This document shows, piece by piece, positions 1 through 8,415 of a DNA stretch of 63,927 bases. The notes under the pieces were generated by a model. That model saw only the letters and a program-made list of their open reading frames with translations. It had not been told where the DNA came from and made no database searches. Position numbers and translations under genes: made by a program. The stretch is from contig DASTYT010000059.1 of the NCBI GenBank assembly GCA_035764725.1, forward strand, positions 1 to 63,927. The letters are read 5' to 3'. The first letter of the stretch is position 1. The number at the start of each line of letters is the position of its first letter. Source of the stretch: Candidatus Methylomirabilota bacterium (GTDB taxonomy: Bacteria > Methylomirabilota > Methylomirabilia > Rokubacteriales > CSP1-6).

Positions 1-2
1 TC

Positions 3-1367
3 GGCTACATGAAGGCGGTGAAGCCGGCCGTGGACGGTCTCAACGGGACCGAATCCATCCCGGCGGACCCGACCGTGCCGGGTTCGCCGCCGGTGCCGGT
101 GACCTCGCTGGCCGGCGACGCCGAACCCGATCCCGACGCCGGGCACGAGCTCGAGGACGTCAGCGAGCAGATGTACGGCTATGAGGACCTGAGTTTCCCC
201 GCCGGCGGCCCCATGAACGGGTTCGTCGTCAACTACGGCCACAAGACGGCCGCGCCCGCCGGCATCATGAACTGCGTGAACCCCACGCGGATCCCAGCCC
301 TTGGAACCCTGGTCCAGCAATTCTGCGTTTGCAACCGCTGGTATTCGTCGGTGCCCGGCCCGACGTGGCCGAACCGGCTGTTCGTCCATGCCGGTACCTC
401 GGGAGGGCATGTCACGAACGATCTGACCCTCTACTTCCTACCTACGATCTTCGACCGGCTCGAGAAGGCCGGGCTCTCGTGGCGGATTTATTACCACGAT
501 ATTCCCCAGTCACTCCTCTTCTTCTCTCTCTGGGACGACTTTCTCAACCAGCTCTTCACCAAGCGCTTCCGGACCTTCGATCGATGGGGATCGGATCTCT
601 CGGGGCCGACGTGCCGGCTGCCGACCTATACCTTCATCGAGCCACGGTACTTCTCGCTCTTGAACATCGTCGAGGCAAACGATCAGCACCCGTCCCACCA
701 CATCGCCATGGCCGATCGCCTTGTCAACGATGTGTACACCAAGCTCCGCAACTCTCCCTGCTGGGCGCATTCGCTTCTCGTCATCGTCCACGACGAGCAC
801 GGGGGCACATACGATCATCGGTTTCCGAGCCAGCCCGCCGTCAACCCCGACGGGCTGGTGTCCGCGAGTCCCGCGTTCAATTTCACGCGTTACGGGGTGC
901 GGGTGCCGGCGGTGGTGGTCTCGCCATGGGCGACGAACGGCGTGTGCAAGAACGTCTACGACCACACGTCGATTCTGGCCACGCTCGAGCAGCGCTTCGG
1001 CCTGATGCCGCTCACCGCCCGCGATGCCGCCGCCAACTCGCTCGGCAGCTGCCTCACGGCCTCGGTCCCGCGGTTGACCACAGCGCAGGCGCCGCGAGTG
1101 CTGCCTCGAGCGGCGATGGCGCGCATGATCGGTCCACGTCGCCGGCCGCTTTCAGAGTTTCAGCGCGGGCTCGTCGAGCTGGCCCTGCAGGTGCGTATCC
1201 CCGGTGAGCGGCGTCGTCGAGCGCTCGACGTTGAGAAGATCCGAACGGAGGACCGGGGCGCGCGCATCGTGCACGAGCGCATGGACGCGCTGCGGCGCGC
1301 GGTGGGCGCGCCGACTCCCCGCGTCAGGTGGTCGGCCGGTCGCCGAGGTCGGCGGCGAGCGCGCTGA
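3..1367 (+). CDS. Phospholipase C-type phosphoesterase, 5'-truncated by the window edge
   Basis: Metal-dependent hydrolase of the phosphoesterase family that includes bacterial phospholipase C and acid phosphatases; such enzymes cleave phosphate esters, usually outside the cytoplasm. The sequence shows the family block VIVHDEHGGTYDH (about residues 258-270 counted from the ATG at 9), followed by VRVPAVVVSPW and YDHTSILATLEQRFG, both typical of the C-terminal half. The frame is open to the left edge and reads GYM just before the first in-frame ATG. The family's N-terminal ENRSFDHxLGY metal-site motif normally sits exactly there, so the true start and any signal peptide lie outside the window. 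The last 44 bp overlap the convergent cyclase gene. The basic tail (about residues 380-452) is not part of the family core. Substrate cannot be told. Confidence 0.8.
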   Translation, partial: GYMKAVKPAVDGLNGTESIPADPTVPGSPPVPVTSLAGDAEPDPDAGHELEDVSEQMYGYEDLSFPAGGPMNGFVVNYGHKTAAPAGIMNCVNPTRIPALGTLVQQFCVCNRWYSSVPGPTWPNRLFVHAGTSGGHVTNDLTLYFLPTIFDRLEKAGLSWRIYYHDIPQSLLFFSLWDDFLNQLFTKRFRTFDRWGSDLSGPTCRLPTYTFIEPRYFSLLNIVEANDQHPSHHIAMADRLVNDVYTKLRNSPCWAHSLLVIVHDEHGGTYDHRFPSQPAVNPDGLVSASPAFNFTRYGVRVPAVVVSPWATNGVCKNVYDHTSILATLEQRFGLMPLTARDAAANSLGSCLTASVPRLTTAQAPRVLPRAAMARMIGPRRRPLSEFQRGLVELALQVRIPGERRRRALDVEKIRTEDRGARIVHERMDALRRAVGAPTPRVRWSAGRRGRRRAR

Positions 1368-4300
1368 GCACGCGGTCGTAGCGGCGCACGCCCAGCTCGC
1401 GCAGGAGCAGCGTGGCGCGCTCCATCTCGCGCGCCGCCATCCCGCGGTCACCGCGGGCGTGGTAGAGGGCGGCGAGGTCGAGGCGGGTGCGCGCTTCCTC
1501 GTAGCGGGCGCCGATGGTGGCGAACGTGCTCGCGGCATCCTCCAGCCGCCGCGCCGCCTCCGCCGCGTCGCCCTCGGCCTGCGCGATGTGGCCGAGCGTG
1601 CGCTGCGCCCAGCCGGCGCCCTGGGCGGCGTTCACGTGCAGCGTCATCTCGAGGCCCTGCCGGGCGAGGCCGCGGGCTCGGTCCAGGTGCCCGGCGAGAA
1701 AGCACGCCTGCGCCAGCAGCGCGGTGAACCAGCTGTGTGTCTGCCGGATGCGGAAGCGTCCGAGCTGCTCCACCGAGCGCTCGAGGAACGGAATGGCGGC
1801 ATCCGCGTCCCCCTTCTCCAGGAGGCTCGCGCCGAGGAATCCTCGGGCCACCGCGGTGCCCACGGGGTCGCGCGCGAGCTCCACCGCGCGGCGGCAGCGC
1901 TCGATGGCGCGCTCGGAATCCCCTCGCAGGGCATGGATGCCGCCCGCGGTGAAGGCCACCGTGCTTTGCAGGCGCGGGTCCATCAGGCTCTCGCCAATGG
2001 CCTGCGCGCGCGCGAGGGCGGCGAGCGCGGCGTCGAACTCGCCGGTCATCGCGTGGTTGATCCCGACGACCCAGTGGGCCTCACCCAGCCACCACCGCTC
2101 CCGGCTCCCTTCAAGCGCGGCCACCGCTTGGCGGCCCTGGGCGAGGCCGTCGGCGTAGCGCCCCGTCCAGTAGCCGACATAGGCGAGGACGAAGCGCGCC
2201 TTGCCCTCCACCGTGCGGTCGCCGCCGCGCTGGGCCTCCTCGATCGCGCGCCCCGCGCACTCGACCGCGCGCTCGTGATCGGCGAGGACGTCGTAGGTGC
2301 GGCCGAGGCGGAAGTAGTACTCGCCGGCCAGCGCCGGGTCGCCGAGCTGCTTCACCTCCGGCTCCTGTCGGAGGAGGAGGTCGAGGATTTCGTCGAAGCG
2401 CCCCAGGAAGTGCAGCGAGTGAGCCTGGCGCAGGCTCAGCTCGAGGATCTGCCGGTCGCGCGTGCGACCGGCCGGCAGCCGCCGAGCGTGGGCGAGCGCC
2501 TCGCCGTACGCGGCCACCGCCTCGGCATTCGCGTACCAGCGCGCGGCCCGCCCGGCCAGGCGCCCCAGGTACTCGACGGCCTTGTCCGAGATCGTGGTGC
2601 GCGCATAGTGGTAGGCGAGCCGATCGTCCACGTCCTCGAGGCGTCCCGCATGCAGGCGCTCCAGCGCGGCGGCCACGCGGAGATGGAGCGCCTGGCGGCG
2701 CGCCGTCAGGAGGCTCCCGTAGGCGACCTCCTGGATCAGCGCCTGCTTGAACACGTAGATGGGCTCGCCGCCCGACGTCTCCACGTGCACGAGGTCCATG
2801 CGCTCGAGGTCGGCGAGCGGCAGCTCGAGCGTGGCCGCGTCGCCCCACAGCACGGCGAGGAGGCGGTGCGGGACGAGGCGACCGATCACCGAAGCCTCCT
2901 GCACGAGGCGCTTGGCGTCGGGACGCAGCCGGTCGATGCGGGCCATGAGCACTTCCTGGATGGTGCCGGGCAGCTCGCCGTCGGACCGGCCCTGGCGATG
3001 CTCGACCACGTGGCGCGTCAGCTCCTCGATGAAGAACGGGTTGCCCTCGGATTTGCCGAGGATCTCCGCGTCGGTGGCCTCGGAGAGGGCGCCGCCGCCC
3101 GGCATCGCGCGCACGAGGGCGAGGCTCTCCTCGGGCGTGAGCGCGGTGAGCGCGATCTGGTGGACGTGGGAGCGCTCCATCCACCGCGGCCGGTACGGCG
3201 GGCGATAGGTCGCGACCACGAGGAGGCGGGCGCGGGCCGCCCAGTCGACGAGCGCGTCGAGAAAGTCCTGGGAGGACCGGTCCATCCACTGGAGGTTCTC
3301 GATCACGAGCACGGTGGGCTCGCGCTCGGAGGTGCGCAGCACGATCTGTCGGAGCGCCTCCACCGTGCCGGAGTGAATGGCCTCGGGGCTGAGCGGCCCC
3401 GCCGGATCGCGCTCCTCCTCGATGCCGAGCAGGCGTAGCACGTGCCCGAGATGCTCGTTCCCCATGATGCCGAGCGCGTCGAGACCCCGCCGCGACTTCT
3501 CGCCCACGACGTCGGGTGGGTCGCCGTCGTCGATCTCGAACCGCCCCCGCACCACGTCGATCCACGGCAGGTACGGCACGCCGACGCCGTAGGACACGCA
3601 GTGCCCCTCCAGCCACGCGATGGGCCGCGCCTCGGTCTCGCGCCGGAGCTCCGAGACCAGGCGCGACTTGCCCATGCCGGGATCGCCGATGAGCCCGATC
3701 GCGCGGCCCGCGACGCGCCCGCGCTCCACGTCGAGCAGGGCGCGGCGGAGCGCGGCCATCTCGTGCTCCCGGCCCACCAGCGCGTGGAGGCGCGGAGGCT
3801 CGGGTCGCATGCCCCGGGAGAGCAGCTCGACGATCCGATAGGCGACCACGGGCTCGTCGCGGCCCTTGATCGGCATCGGCCCCACCGGATGCACCTTGAG
3901 ATAAGCCTGAATGGGCCGGACCACGGCCTCGCTGGCGAGGATGGTATTGGGCTCGGCCTCCTGCTGCAGCCGCGCGGCGAAGTTGGTGGTATCGCCCACG
4001 GCGATGAAATCGCTCCGCTTGTTGCCGATACGGCCCACGACCACCGGCCCGCTGTTCATCCCGATGCGAATACGGAGGTCGCGGCCAGCCCAGTCGCGCT
4101 CCTGCGCCTGGCGGAGGCGCAGCGCCTGCAGGATGCCGAGCGCGGAGAGGATGGCCCGACGCTCGTGATCCTCGTGGGCGACGGGCGCGCCGAACAGCGC
4201 CATGAAGCCATCGCCCAGGAACTGATTGATGGTGCCCTCGTAGCGATGCACCGCGCCGAGGGCGAGATCGAAGAATTCGTTGAGCAGACGGTGCATGCCC

Positions 4301-4587
4301 TCCGCGCCGAGCCGCTCGGCCAGGGGCATCGAGCGCACGATGTCGCAGAACATGACCGTGACCTGCTTGCGCTCGCCCTCGAGCTCGCCGGGGAGGCGGT
4401 CCTGGGGGGCCTCGTCCTCCTGGGCGGCCGCCGCCATCGGGAGGGCCATCCCGCAGGCGTCGCAGTAGCGATTGCCGGGAAGGAACGGAGTCCGGCAGCG
4501 GGGGCAGAGCTGGTCGAGCCGCGTGCCGCAGGACTGGCAGAACAGCGCGCCGTCCCGGTTCATGGCCTGGCACGCGGCGCACCTCAT
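1324..4587 (-). CDS. Zinc-ribbon / class III nucleotide cyclase / AAA ATPase / TPR regulator
   Basis: Protein of 1,087 residues. Two zinc ribbons come first (Cys 3, 6, 17, 20 and 28, 31, 42, 45), then a class III cyclase homology domain (about 72-255), an AAA-type NTPase with Walker A GDPGMGKS near residue 305, and TPR-like helical repeats to the C-terminus. The cyclase metal Asp residues are present (D82 in MFCDIVRS, D126 in FLGDGF). The residue that is usually a purine-binding Lys is Gln (INQFLGDG), and the later specificity position in SDFIAVGDTTN is Ile, so nucleotide preference is uncertain. This architecture is common in large predicted signalling ATPases whose input is unknown. The gene starts 10 nt after the upstream dehydrogenase stop, but a TAGGCT box 7 nt before the ATG could also give it its own promoter. 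Confidence 0.85.
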   Translation of the reverse strand: MRCAACQAMNRDGALFCQSCGTRLDQLCPRCRTPFLPGNRYCDACGMALPMAAAAQEDEAPQDRLPGELEGERKQVTVMFCDIVRSMPLAERLGAEGMHRLLNEFFDLALGAVHRYEGTINQFLGDGFMALFGAPVAHEDHERRAILSALGILQALRLRQAQERDWAGRDLRIRIGMNSGPVVVGRIGNKRSDFIAVGDTTNFAARLQQEAEPNTILASEAVVRPIQAYLKVHPVGPMPIKGRDEPVVAYRIVELLSRGMRPEPPRLHALVGREHEMAALRRALLDVERGRVAGRAIGLIGDPGMGKSRLVSELRRETEARPIAWLEGHCVSYGVGVPYLPWIDVVRGRFEIDDGDPPDVVGEKSRRGLDALGIMGNEHLGHVLRLLGIEEERDPAGPLSPEAIHSGTVEALRQIVLRTSEREPTVLVIENLQWMDRSSQDFLDALVDWAARARLLVVATYRPPYRPRWMERSHVHQIALTALTPEESLALVRAMPGGGALSEATDAEILGKSEGNPFFIEELTRHVVEHRQGRSDGELPGTIQEVLMARIDRLRPDAKRLVQEASVIGRLVPHRLLAVLWGDAATLELPLADLERMDLVHVETSGGEPIYVFKQALIQEVAYGSLLTARRQALHLRVAAALERLHAGRLEDVDDRLAYHYARTTISDKAVEYLGRLAGRAARWYANAEAVAAYGEALAHARRLPAGRTRDRQILELSLRQAHSLHFLGRFDEILDLLLRQEPEVKQLGDPALAGEYYFRLGRTYDVLADHERAVECAGRAIEEAQRGGDRTVEGKARFVLAYVGYWTGRYADGLAQGRQAVAALEGSRERWWLGEAHWVVGINHAMTGEFDAALAALARAQAIGESLMDPRLQSTVAFTAGGIHALRGDSERAIERCRRAVELARDPVGTAVARGFLGASLLEKGDADAAIPFLERSVEQLGRFRIRQTHSWFTALLAQACFLAGHLDRARGLARQGLEMTLHVNAAQGAGWAQRTLGHIAQAEGDAAEAARRLEDAASTFATIGARYEEARTRLDLAALYHARGDRGMAAREMERATLLLRELGVRRYDRVLSALAADLGDRPTT

Positions 4588-4594
4588 GGTGACC

Positions 4595-4600
4595 AGCCTA
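4595..4600 (-). promoter_or_regulatory. -10-like TAGGCT box 7 nt before the cyclase ATG
   Basis: On the minus strand TAGGCT is followed by 7 nt and then ATG. Its first three bases are the stop codon of the upstream gene. No Shine-Dalgarno sequence lies in the 7-nt gap, so a transcript from here would be leaderless. It matches the arrangement seen before several other genes in the window. There is no convincing -35. Confidence 0.35.
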
Positions 4601-5506
4601 GCGCGGAGAGGAAGCTCCGGGCGTGGCTGCCGGCGTCGCGCCGTCCCGGAGGGCCCGGATGACGACCGATAGGTCTTCGTGGTGGTGACCGGCAGCCATG
4701 GCCGCCGCGTACAAGCGCTCCGCGACGTCGGTGAGCGGCACCGGGGCGCCCACGGCGCCCGCCGCGTCCTGGATCAGGTGGAGGTCCTTCATGAAGAGGT
4801 CGAGCTTCATCTGGGCCGGGAAGGCGTCGCGCACCATCATGGGCCCGCGCACCTCGAGCATGCGCGAGCTCGCCGCGCTCTTCGCCAGCACGTCGAGGGC
4901 GAGTTCCAGGTCGAGACCGGCGCGGCGGGCCATGTTGAGGGCCTCGGCCGCCGCGGCGCTGTTGAGCGCCACCAGCAGATTGGCGATCAGCTTGAGCACC
5001 ATGGCCTGGCCGGCCCGGCCGATGTAGACCGCGCGCGGGAGGATGGCCTCCAGCACCGGCCGCCAGCGGTCGTAGAGCGCGCGCTCGCCGCCCACGAAGA
5101 GGATGCCGTCGCCGCGCTCGACCATGCTACTCGTCCCGCTGACCGGGCAATCGAGGAAGGCCAGGCCGCGGGCGGCCAGCGCGCCGGCGAGGCGCTCGGT
5201 GAGAGCCGGCGAGATCGTGCTCATCTGGACGATCGGCTGATCGGGACGCGCGGCGGTGACCAGGCCCGCCGAGCCGAGCACGACCTCCTCCACGCTGGCC
5301 AGCGAGGGCAGGAGGGCGAGGACGGCGTCCGCCGCGCGCGTCACCGCGACGGCGGACCCGGCGCCCTTGCCGCCGCGCGCCTCCAGCGCGGCGACGCGCT
5401 CGCGCGCCACGTCGAAGCCCACCACGGCATGGCCGGCGGCGAGCAGCCGCGAGGCGACGGCCCCGCCGAGGAGACCCAGGCCGACCACGCCGACCGTCGC
5501 CATCAC
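4598..5506 (-). CDS. NAD(P)-dependent beta-hydroxyacid dehydrogenase (3-hydroxyisobutyrate dehydrogenase family)
   Basis: Soluble oxidoreductase of about 302 residues that should oxidise a beta-hydroxyacid, or reduce the matching semialdehyde, with NAD(P). The N-terminus has the Rossmann motif VGVVGLGLLG (GxGxxG at residues 9-14). DCPVSGT near residue 118 is the substrate-binding signature, and the segment GQAMVLKLIANLL near residue 165-177 carries the family's catalytic Lys. Length fits the family. Translation may begin at GTG 5506 or at the adjacent ATG 5503. The gene lies 16 nt downstream of a Liv-type binding protein and 10 nt upstream of the cyclase, so the three may be co-transcribed. 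Exact substrate (hydroxyisobutyrate, tartronate semialdehyde or another) cannot be assigned. Confidence 0.85.
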   Translation of the reverse strand: MMATVGVVGLGLLGGAVASRLLAAGHAVVGFDVARERVAALEARGGKGAGSAVAVTRAADAVLALLPSLASVEEVVLGSAGLVTAARPDQPIVQMSTISPALTERLAGALAARGLAFLDCPVSGTSSMVERGDGILFVGGERALYDRWRPVLEAILPRAVYIGRAGQAMVLKLIANLLVALNSAAAAEALNMARRAGLDLELALDVLAKSAASSRMLEVRGPMMVRDAFPAQMKLDLFMKDLHLIQDAAGAVGAPVPLTDVAERLYAAAMAAGHHHEDLSVVIRALRDGATPAATPGASSPR

Positions 5507-5522
5507 GTTCTTGCCCCGACAT

Positions 5523-6773
5523 TCAGCACTTGGTGCACGGCGGGTAGTCGCGGGAGTAGACAGGGTTCTTCAAGAAGTCCTCCGGCTTGTAGGTCCAGAA
5601 CTGGCTCACGTTCGGGAACGTGTGGATCACCGTGTTCTGGAGCCGGCCGTTCACCCGCTCCACCTTCCGCACGTAGACATTCTGAATCGGGTTGCCGAAG
5701 TCGTCGAAGCGGATCGGCCCGCGGGGCGCGTCGGAGAGATCCACGCGACGCAGCGCGGTCAGGAACTTGTCCGCATTCTCGACGTCGCCGCCGATGCTCT
5801 CGAGCGCGGCCTTCATGGCGAAGCCGGCCACGTAGGTGCCCTCGGAATAGTAGGAGGGAATCTGCTTGAACTTGGCTTCGTAGGCCTGGGCGAACTTGCG
5901 GTTGGCCGGCGTCGCCAGGGCCGCCGAGTACTGCAGCGCCGTCACCACCCCGAGCACCTCGTCGCCCATCGTGCGTAGCACGTGCTCATCCGTGAAGGTG
6001 CCGCCACACACCAGCGGGAGCTTTGCCTTGAGGCCGGCCTCCGCGTATTGCTTCGAGAAGCGCAGCGCATCTGCGCCCGAGAAGATGCAGTACACGGCGT
6101 CGACGTCCCGGCGCAGCTGGGCGAGATAAGGGCCGAAGTCCGGCGTGTTGAGCGGCGGCCAGAGCTTTTGCACGACCTGGCCGCCCGCCTCTTCGAACGT
6201 GCGCTGGAAGCCCGCGGCGACTTCCCAGCCGAAGGCGAAGTCGTACCCGATCATGGCGATCCGCTTGTAGCCGAGATTGTCGAAGACCCACTTCCCGAAG
6301 GGGTGCGAGGGCTGCGCGCTGGACCACCCGGTGCGCACGATGTACGGACTCTTCTTCCGCTGAGTGATGTCCTCGGAGGACACGATGGGGAAGATGGTCG
6401 GCATTTTCTTGCTGTCCACGTAGGGCGCGATCGCGTAGCCGACGGCGGCGGAGAGAGGACCCACCAGCATGTGCACGCCCTGGCTCTCGACCAGGCTCCG
6501 CGCCTTCGCGAGCCCGGTGGGCGGCTTGCCCTCGTCGTCCTCGGTGATGAGCTTCACCTCGCGGCCGGCGACCTTCCAGCCCTGCTCTTCGAAGAAGAGC
6601 TGAAAGCCATTCGCCATGTCCTTGCCGTTGGCGGCGAGCGGACCGGTCTCGGGGATGAGAAAGCCGATCTTGATCGGCCCCTTCTGGGCCGGCGCTCGGC
6701 CCGGCCCTGCGAGCGCGAGGGCGAAGGCGGCGGCGACGACCACGGCGAGCAGGGCGAGCTTGCGCATGGGCAT
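5523..6773 (-). CDS. Branched-chain amino acid-type ABC transporter substrate-binding protein
   Basis: Periplasmic binding protein of 416 residues in the LivK/type I periplasmic fold. A basic n-region (MPMRKL) and a hydrophobic stretch ending in an Ala-rich cleavage zone (GRAPAQ) form a signal peptide. The mature start KIGFLIPETGPLAANG is the classic opening of this family. No permease or ATPase genes adjoin it; instead a beta-hydroxyacid dehydrogenase and a cyclase follow on the same strand, so it is an orphan binding protein here. Such proteins in soil bacteria bind diverse carboxylates, amides or aromatic acids, so the ligand is unknown. A GAGG sequence lies just ahead of the first ATG; a second in-frame ATG is two codons later. 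Confidence 0.88.
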   Translation of the reverse strand: MPMRKLALLAVVVAAAFALALAGPGRAPAQKGPIKIGFLIPETGPLAANGKDMANGFQLFFEEQGWKVAGREVKLITEDDEGKPPTGLAKARSLVESQGVHMLVGPLSAAVGYAIAPYVDSKKMPTIFPIVSSEDITQRKKSPYIVRTGWSSAQPSHPFGKWVFDNLGYKRIAMIGYDFAFGWEVAAGFQRTFEEAGGQVVQKLWPPLNTPDFGPYLAQLRRDVDAVYCIFSGADALRFSKQYAEAGLKAKLPLVCGGTFTDEHVLRTMGDEVLGVVTALQYSAALATPANRKFAQAYEAKFKQIPSYYSEGTYVAGFAMKAALESIGGDVENADKFLTALRRVDLSDAPRGPIRFDDFGNPIQNVYVRKVERVNGRLQNTVIHTFPNVSQFWTYKPEDFLKNPVYSRDYPPCTKC

Positions 6774-6845
6774 GTTCCTCGGCGGCGAGAGCGGCCGCGG
6801 GTCGGAGTCTCAGCCGCCGAGAGCATGGCACAGCGCGCGGCCGGA

Positions 6846-6854
6846 TGCTAGGCT
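6846..6854 (+). promoter_or_regulatory. Extended -10 (TGCTAGGCT) upstream of the LVIVD lipoprotein gene
   Basis: TGC-TAGGCT matches the TGn extended -10 form. Here the start codon is 28 nt further on and has a GAGGAGA Shine-Dalgarno, so this would be an ordinary leadered transcript. No clear -35. Confidence 0.4.
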
Positions 6855-6882
6855 ACGGCCCCGGATCCGAGGAGACACGCGG

Positions 6883-8358
6883 ATGATCAGATCGCGGCAC
6901 CGTGCCCACTGGGCCACCGTCCTGACGCTCCTGCTCGCGACCGGCTGTGCAAGCAGCCCTCCGCCGCCGGGCGCCTCCGCCGCGCTGAGGGCCGCCGACT
7001 CCGAGACGCGCGACATGCGCCTCGTGGGCCATGACGGCCTGCAGACCCGGTCCGCGTATCAGCCGGTGATCCAGAAGCAGGGCAATCGCTGGATCGCCTA
7101 CATCGGCCATCACGGCGGCCGCAAGCTGAACCCGCTCACCGGCCAGATGGAAGAGAGCGGCACATCCATCGTGGACGTCACCGATCCGCGCGCGCCGCGC
7201 TACCTCGTCCACATCCCCGGTGCGCCCGGCGAGGCGGAGGCGGGCGGCGCGGCCATGGTGCGCGTGTGCGACGGCGCGACCCTGCCCAAGGGCAACCCGG
7301 CCAAGGTCTACCTGCTCCGCACCCTGGGCAACCTCGCGCATGAGATGTGGGACGTGACCGATCCCGCCAAGCCCGCGCGGATCAACACCATCGTCTCGGG
7401 GCTCGAGCAGACGCACAAGAACTGGTGGGAGTGCGACTCCGGCATGGCCTACCTCGTCTCCGACGGCAAGCCGGGCGGGTGGCGGACGAACCGGATGACG
7501 AAGATCTACGATCTGTCCGATCCGGCGAATCCGCGCTTCATCCGCGACTTCGGATTGCCCGATCAGGCGCCGGGCTCCACGGGCACCGCCACGCCCGGCG
7601 TGCACGGGCCCATCTCGATGGGCAATCGCGTGTACTTTCCCTACGGCACCGGCGCGGACGGGGCGCTGCAAATCGTGGACCGCGAGCGTCTGCTCGCCGG
7701 CGATCCCCGCGTGCCGGCGGCCGGCCGCTTCGCGCCGACACGGGAGAATCTGCTCTATCCCCAGGTGGGCTGGATGCCGATGTCGCCGTCGTGGGGCGGG
7801 CACACGAGCTTCCCCGTGCTGGGCGTCTCCATCGGCGACTGGACCCGCAACGCCTACGGCGGCACGCGCGACTTCGTCGTGCTCGTCTCCGAGTCGCTGA
7901 AGAACGAGTGCCAGGAGGCGCGCCAGCTCACCTTCATGGTGGACGTGACCACCGAGGACAAGCCCTTCTCGGTGGCGACCTTCGAGGTGCCGGACCAGCC
8001 CGGCGACTTCTGCGGGCGAGGCGGACGCTTCGGGCCTCACTCGAGCAACGAGTCCTTCACCAGCGCCTTCTACGGCCGCCTGGTGTTCCTCGCCTACTTC
8101 AACGCCGGCGTGCGCGCGGTGGACATTCGCGACCCGTTTCATCCCAAGGAGGTCGCGTACTTCATTCCCGCTGTGACCTCCGCCACCGCGCAGCGCTGCG
8201 TGAAGGTGCACGGGACCGATCGCTGCAAGGTCGCCATCCAGACCAACAATGTCGAGGTGGACGAGCGCGGCTACATCTACCTGGTGGACCGTGCCGACAC
8301 CGGGCTTCACATCGTGGAGCTGACCGGCGCGGCGCGGGCGATCGCGCGGCTGCCCTGA
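6883..8358 (+). CDS. LVIVD-repeat (beta-propeller) lipoprotein
   Basis: Predicted exported lipoprotein of 491 residues. The start is set at ATG 6883 because it has a GAGGAGA ribosome site and begins a basic/hydrophobic leader ending in the lipobox-like LLLATGC; an in-frame ATG at 6616 would run antisense through the neighbouring signal peptide. The body contains repeated blade-like motifs such as SIVDVTDPRAPRYLVHI, MWDVTDPAKPARI, IYDLSDPANPRFI and VRAVDIRDPFHPKEVAYF, the hallmark of LVIVD-repeat propellers. Several Cys residues could form disulfides after export. These proteins are usually of unknown function at the cell surface. It is divergent from the Liv-type binding protein. Confidence 0.75.
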   Translation: MIRSRHRAHWATVLTLLLATGCASSPPPPGASAALRAADSETRDMRLVGHDGLQTRSAYQPVIQKQGNRWIAYIGHHGGRKLNPLTGQMEESGTSIVDVTDPRAPRYLVHIPGAPGEAEAGGAAMVRVCDGATLPKGNPAKVYLLRTLGNLAHEMWDVTDPAKPARINTIVSGLEQTHKNWWECDSGMAYLVSDGKPGGWRTNRMTKIYDLSDPANPRFIRDFGLPDQAPGSTGTATPGVHGPISMGNRVYFPYGTGADGALQIVDRERLLAGDPRVPAAGRFAPTRENLLYPQVGWMPMSPSWGGHTSFPVLGVSIGDWTRNAYGGTRDFVVLVSESLKNECQEARQLTFMVDVTTEDKPFSVATFEVPDQPGDFCGRGGRFGPHSSNESFTSAFYGRLVFLAYFNAGVRAVDIRDPFHPKEVAYFIPAVTSATAQRCVKVHGTDRCKVAIQTNNVEVDERGYIYLVDRADTGLHIVELTGAARAIARLP

Positions 8359-8415
8359 CGAGGCCCGCGCGCGGGGCGGCCCGAACGGCGTAGAATCGCC
8401 TCAGGAGGAGAGGCC

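Noticed and set aside
1204..4662. Long open frames on the strand opposite the zinc-ribbon/cyclase gene (744 and 406 codons), and similar long antisense frames elsewhere
   Set aside because: They are antisense to a gene with clear domains, show Arg/Gly/Pro-rich composition and no motif. High GC leaves few stop codons, so such shadows are expected.
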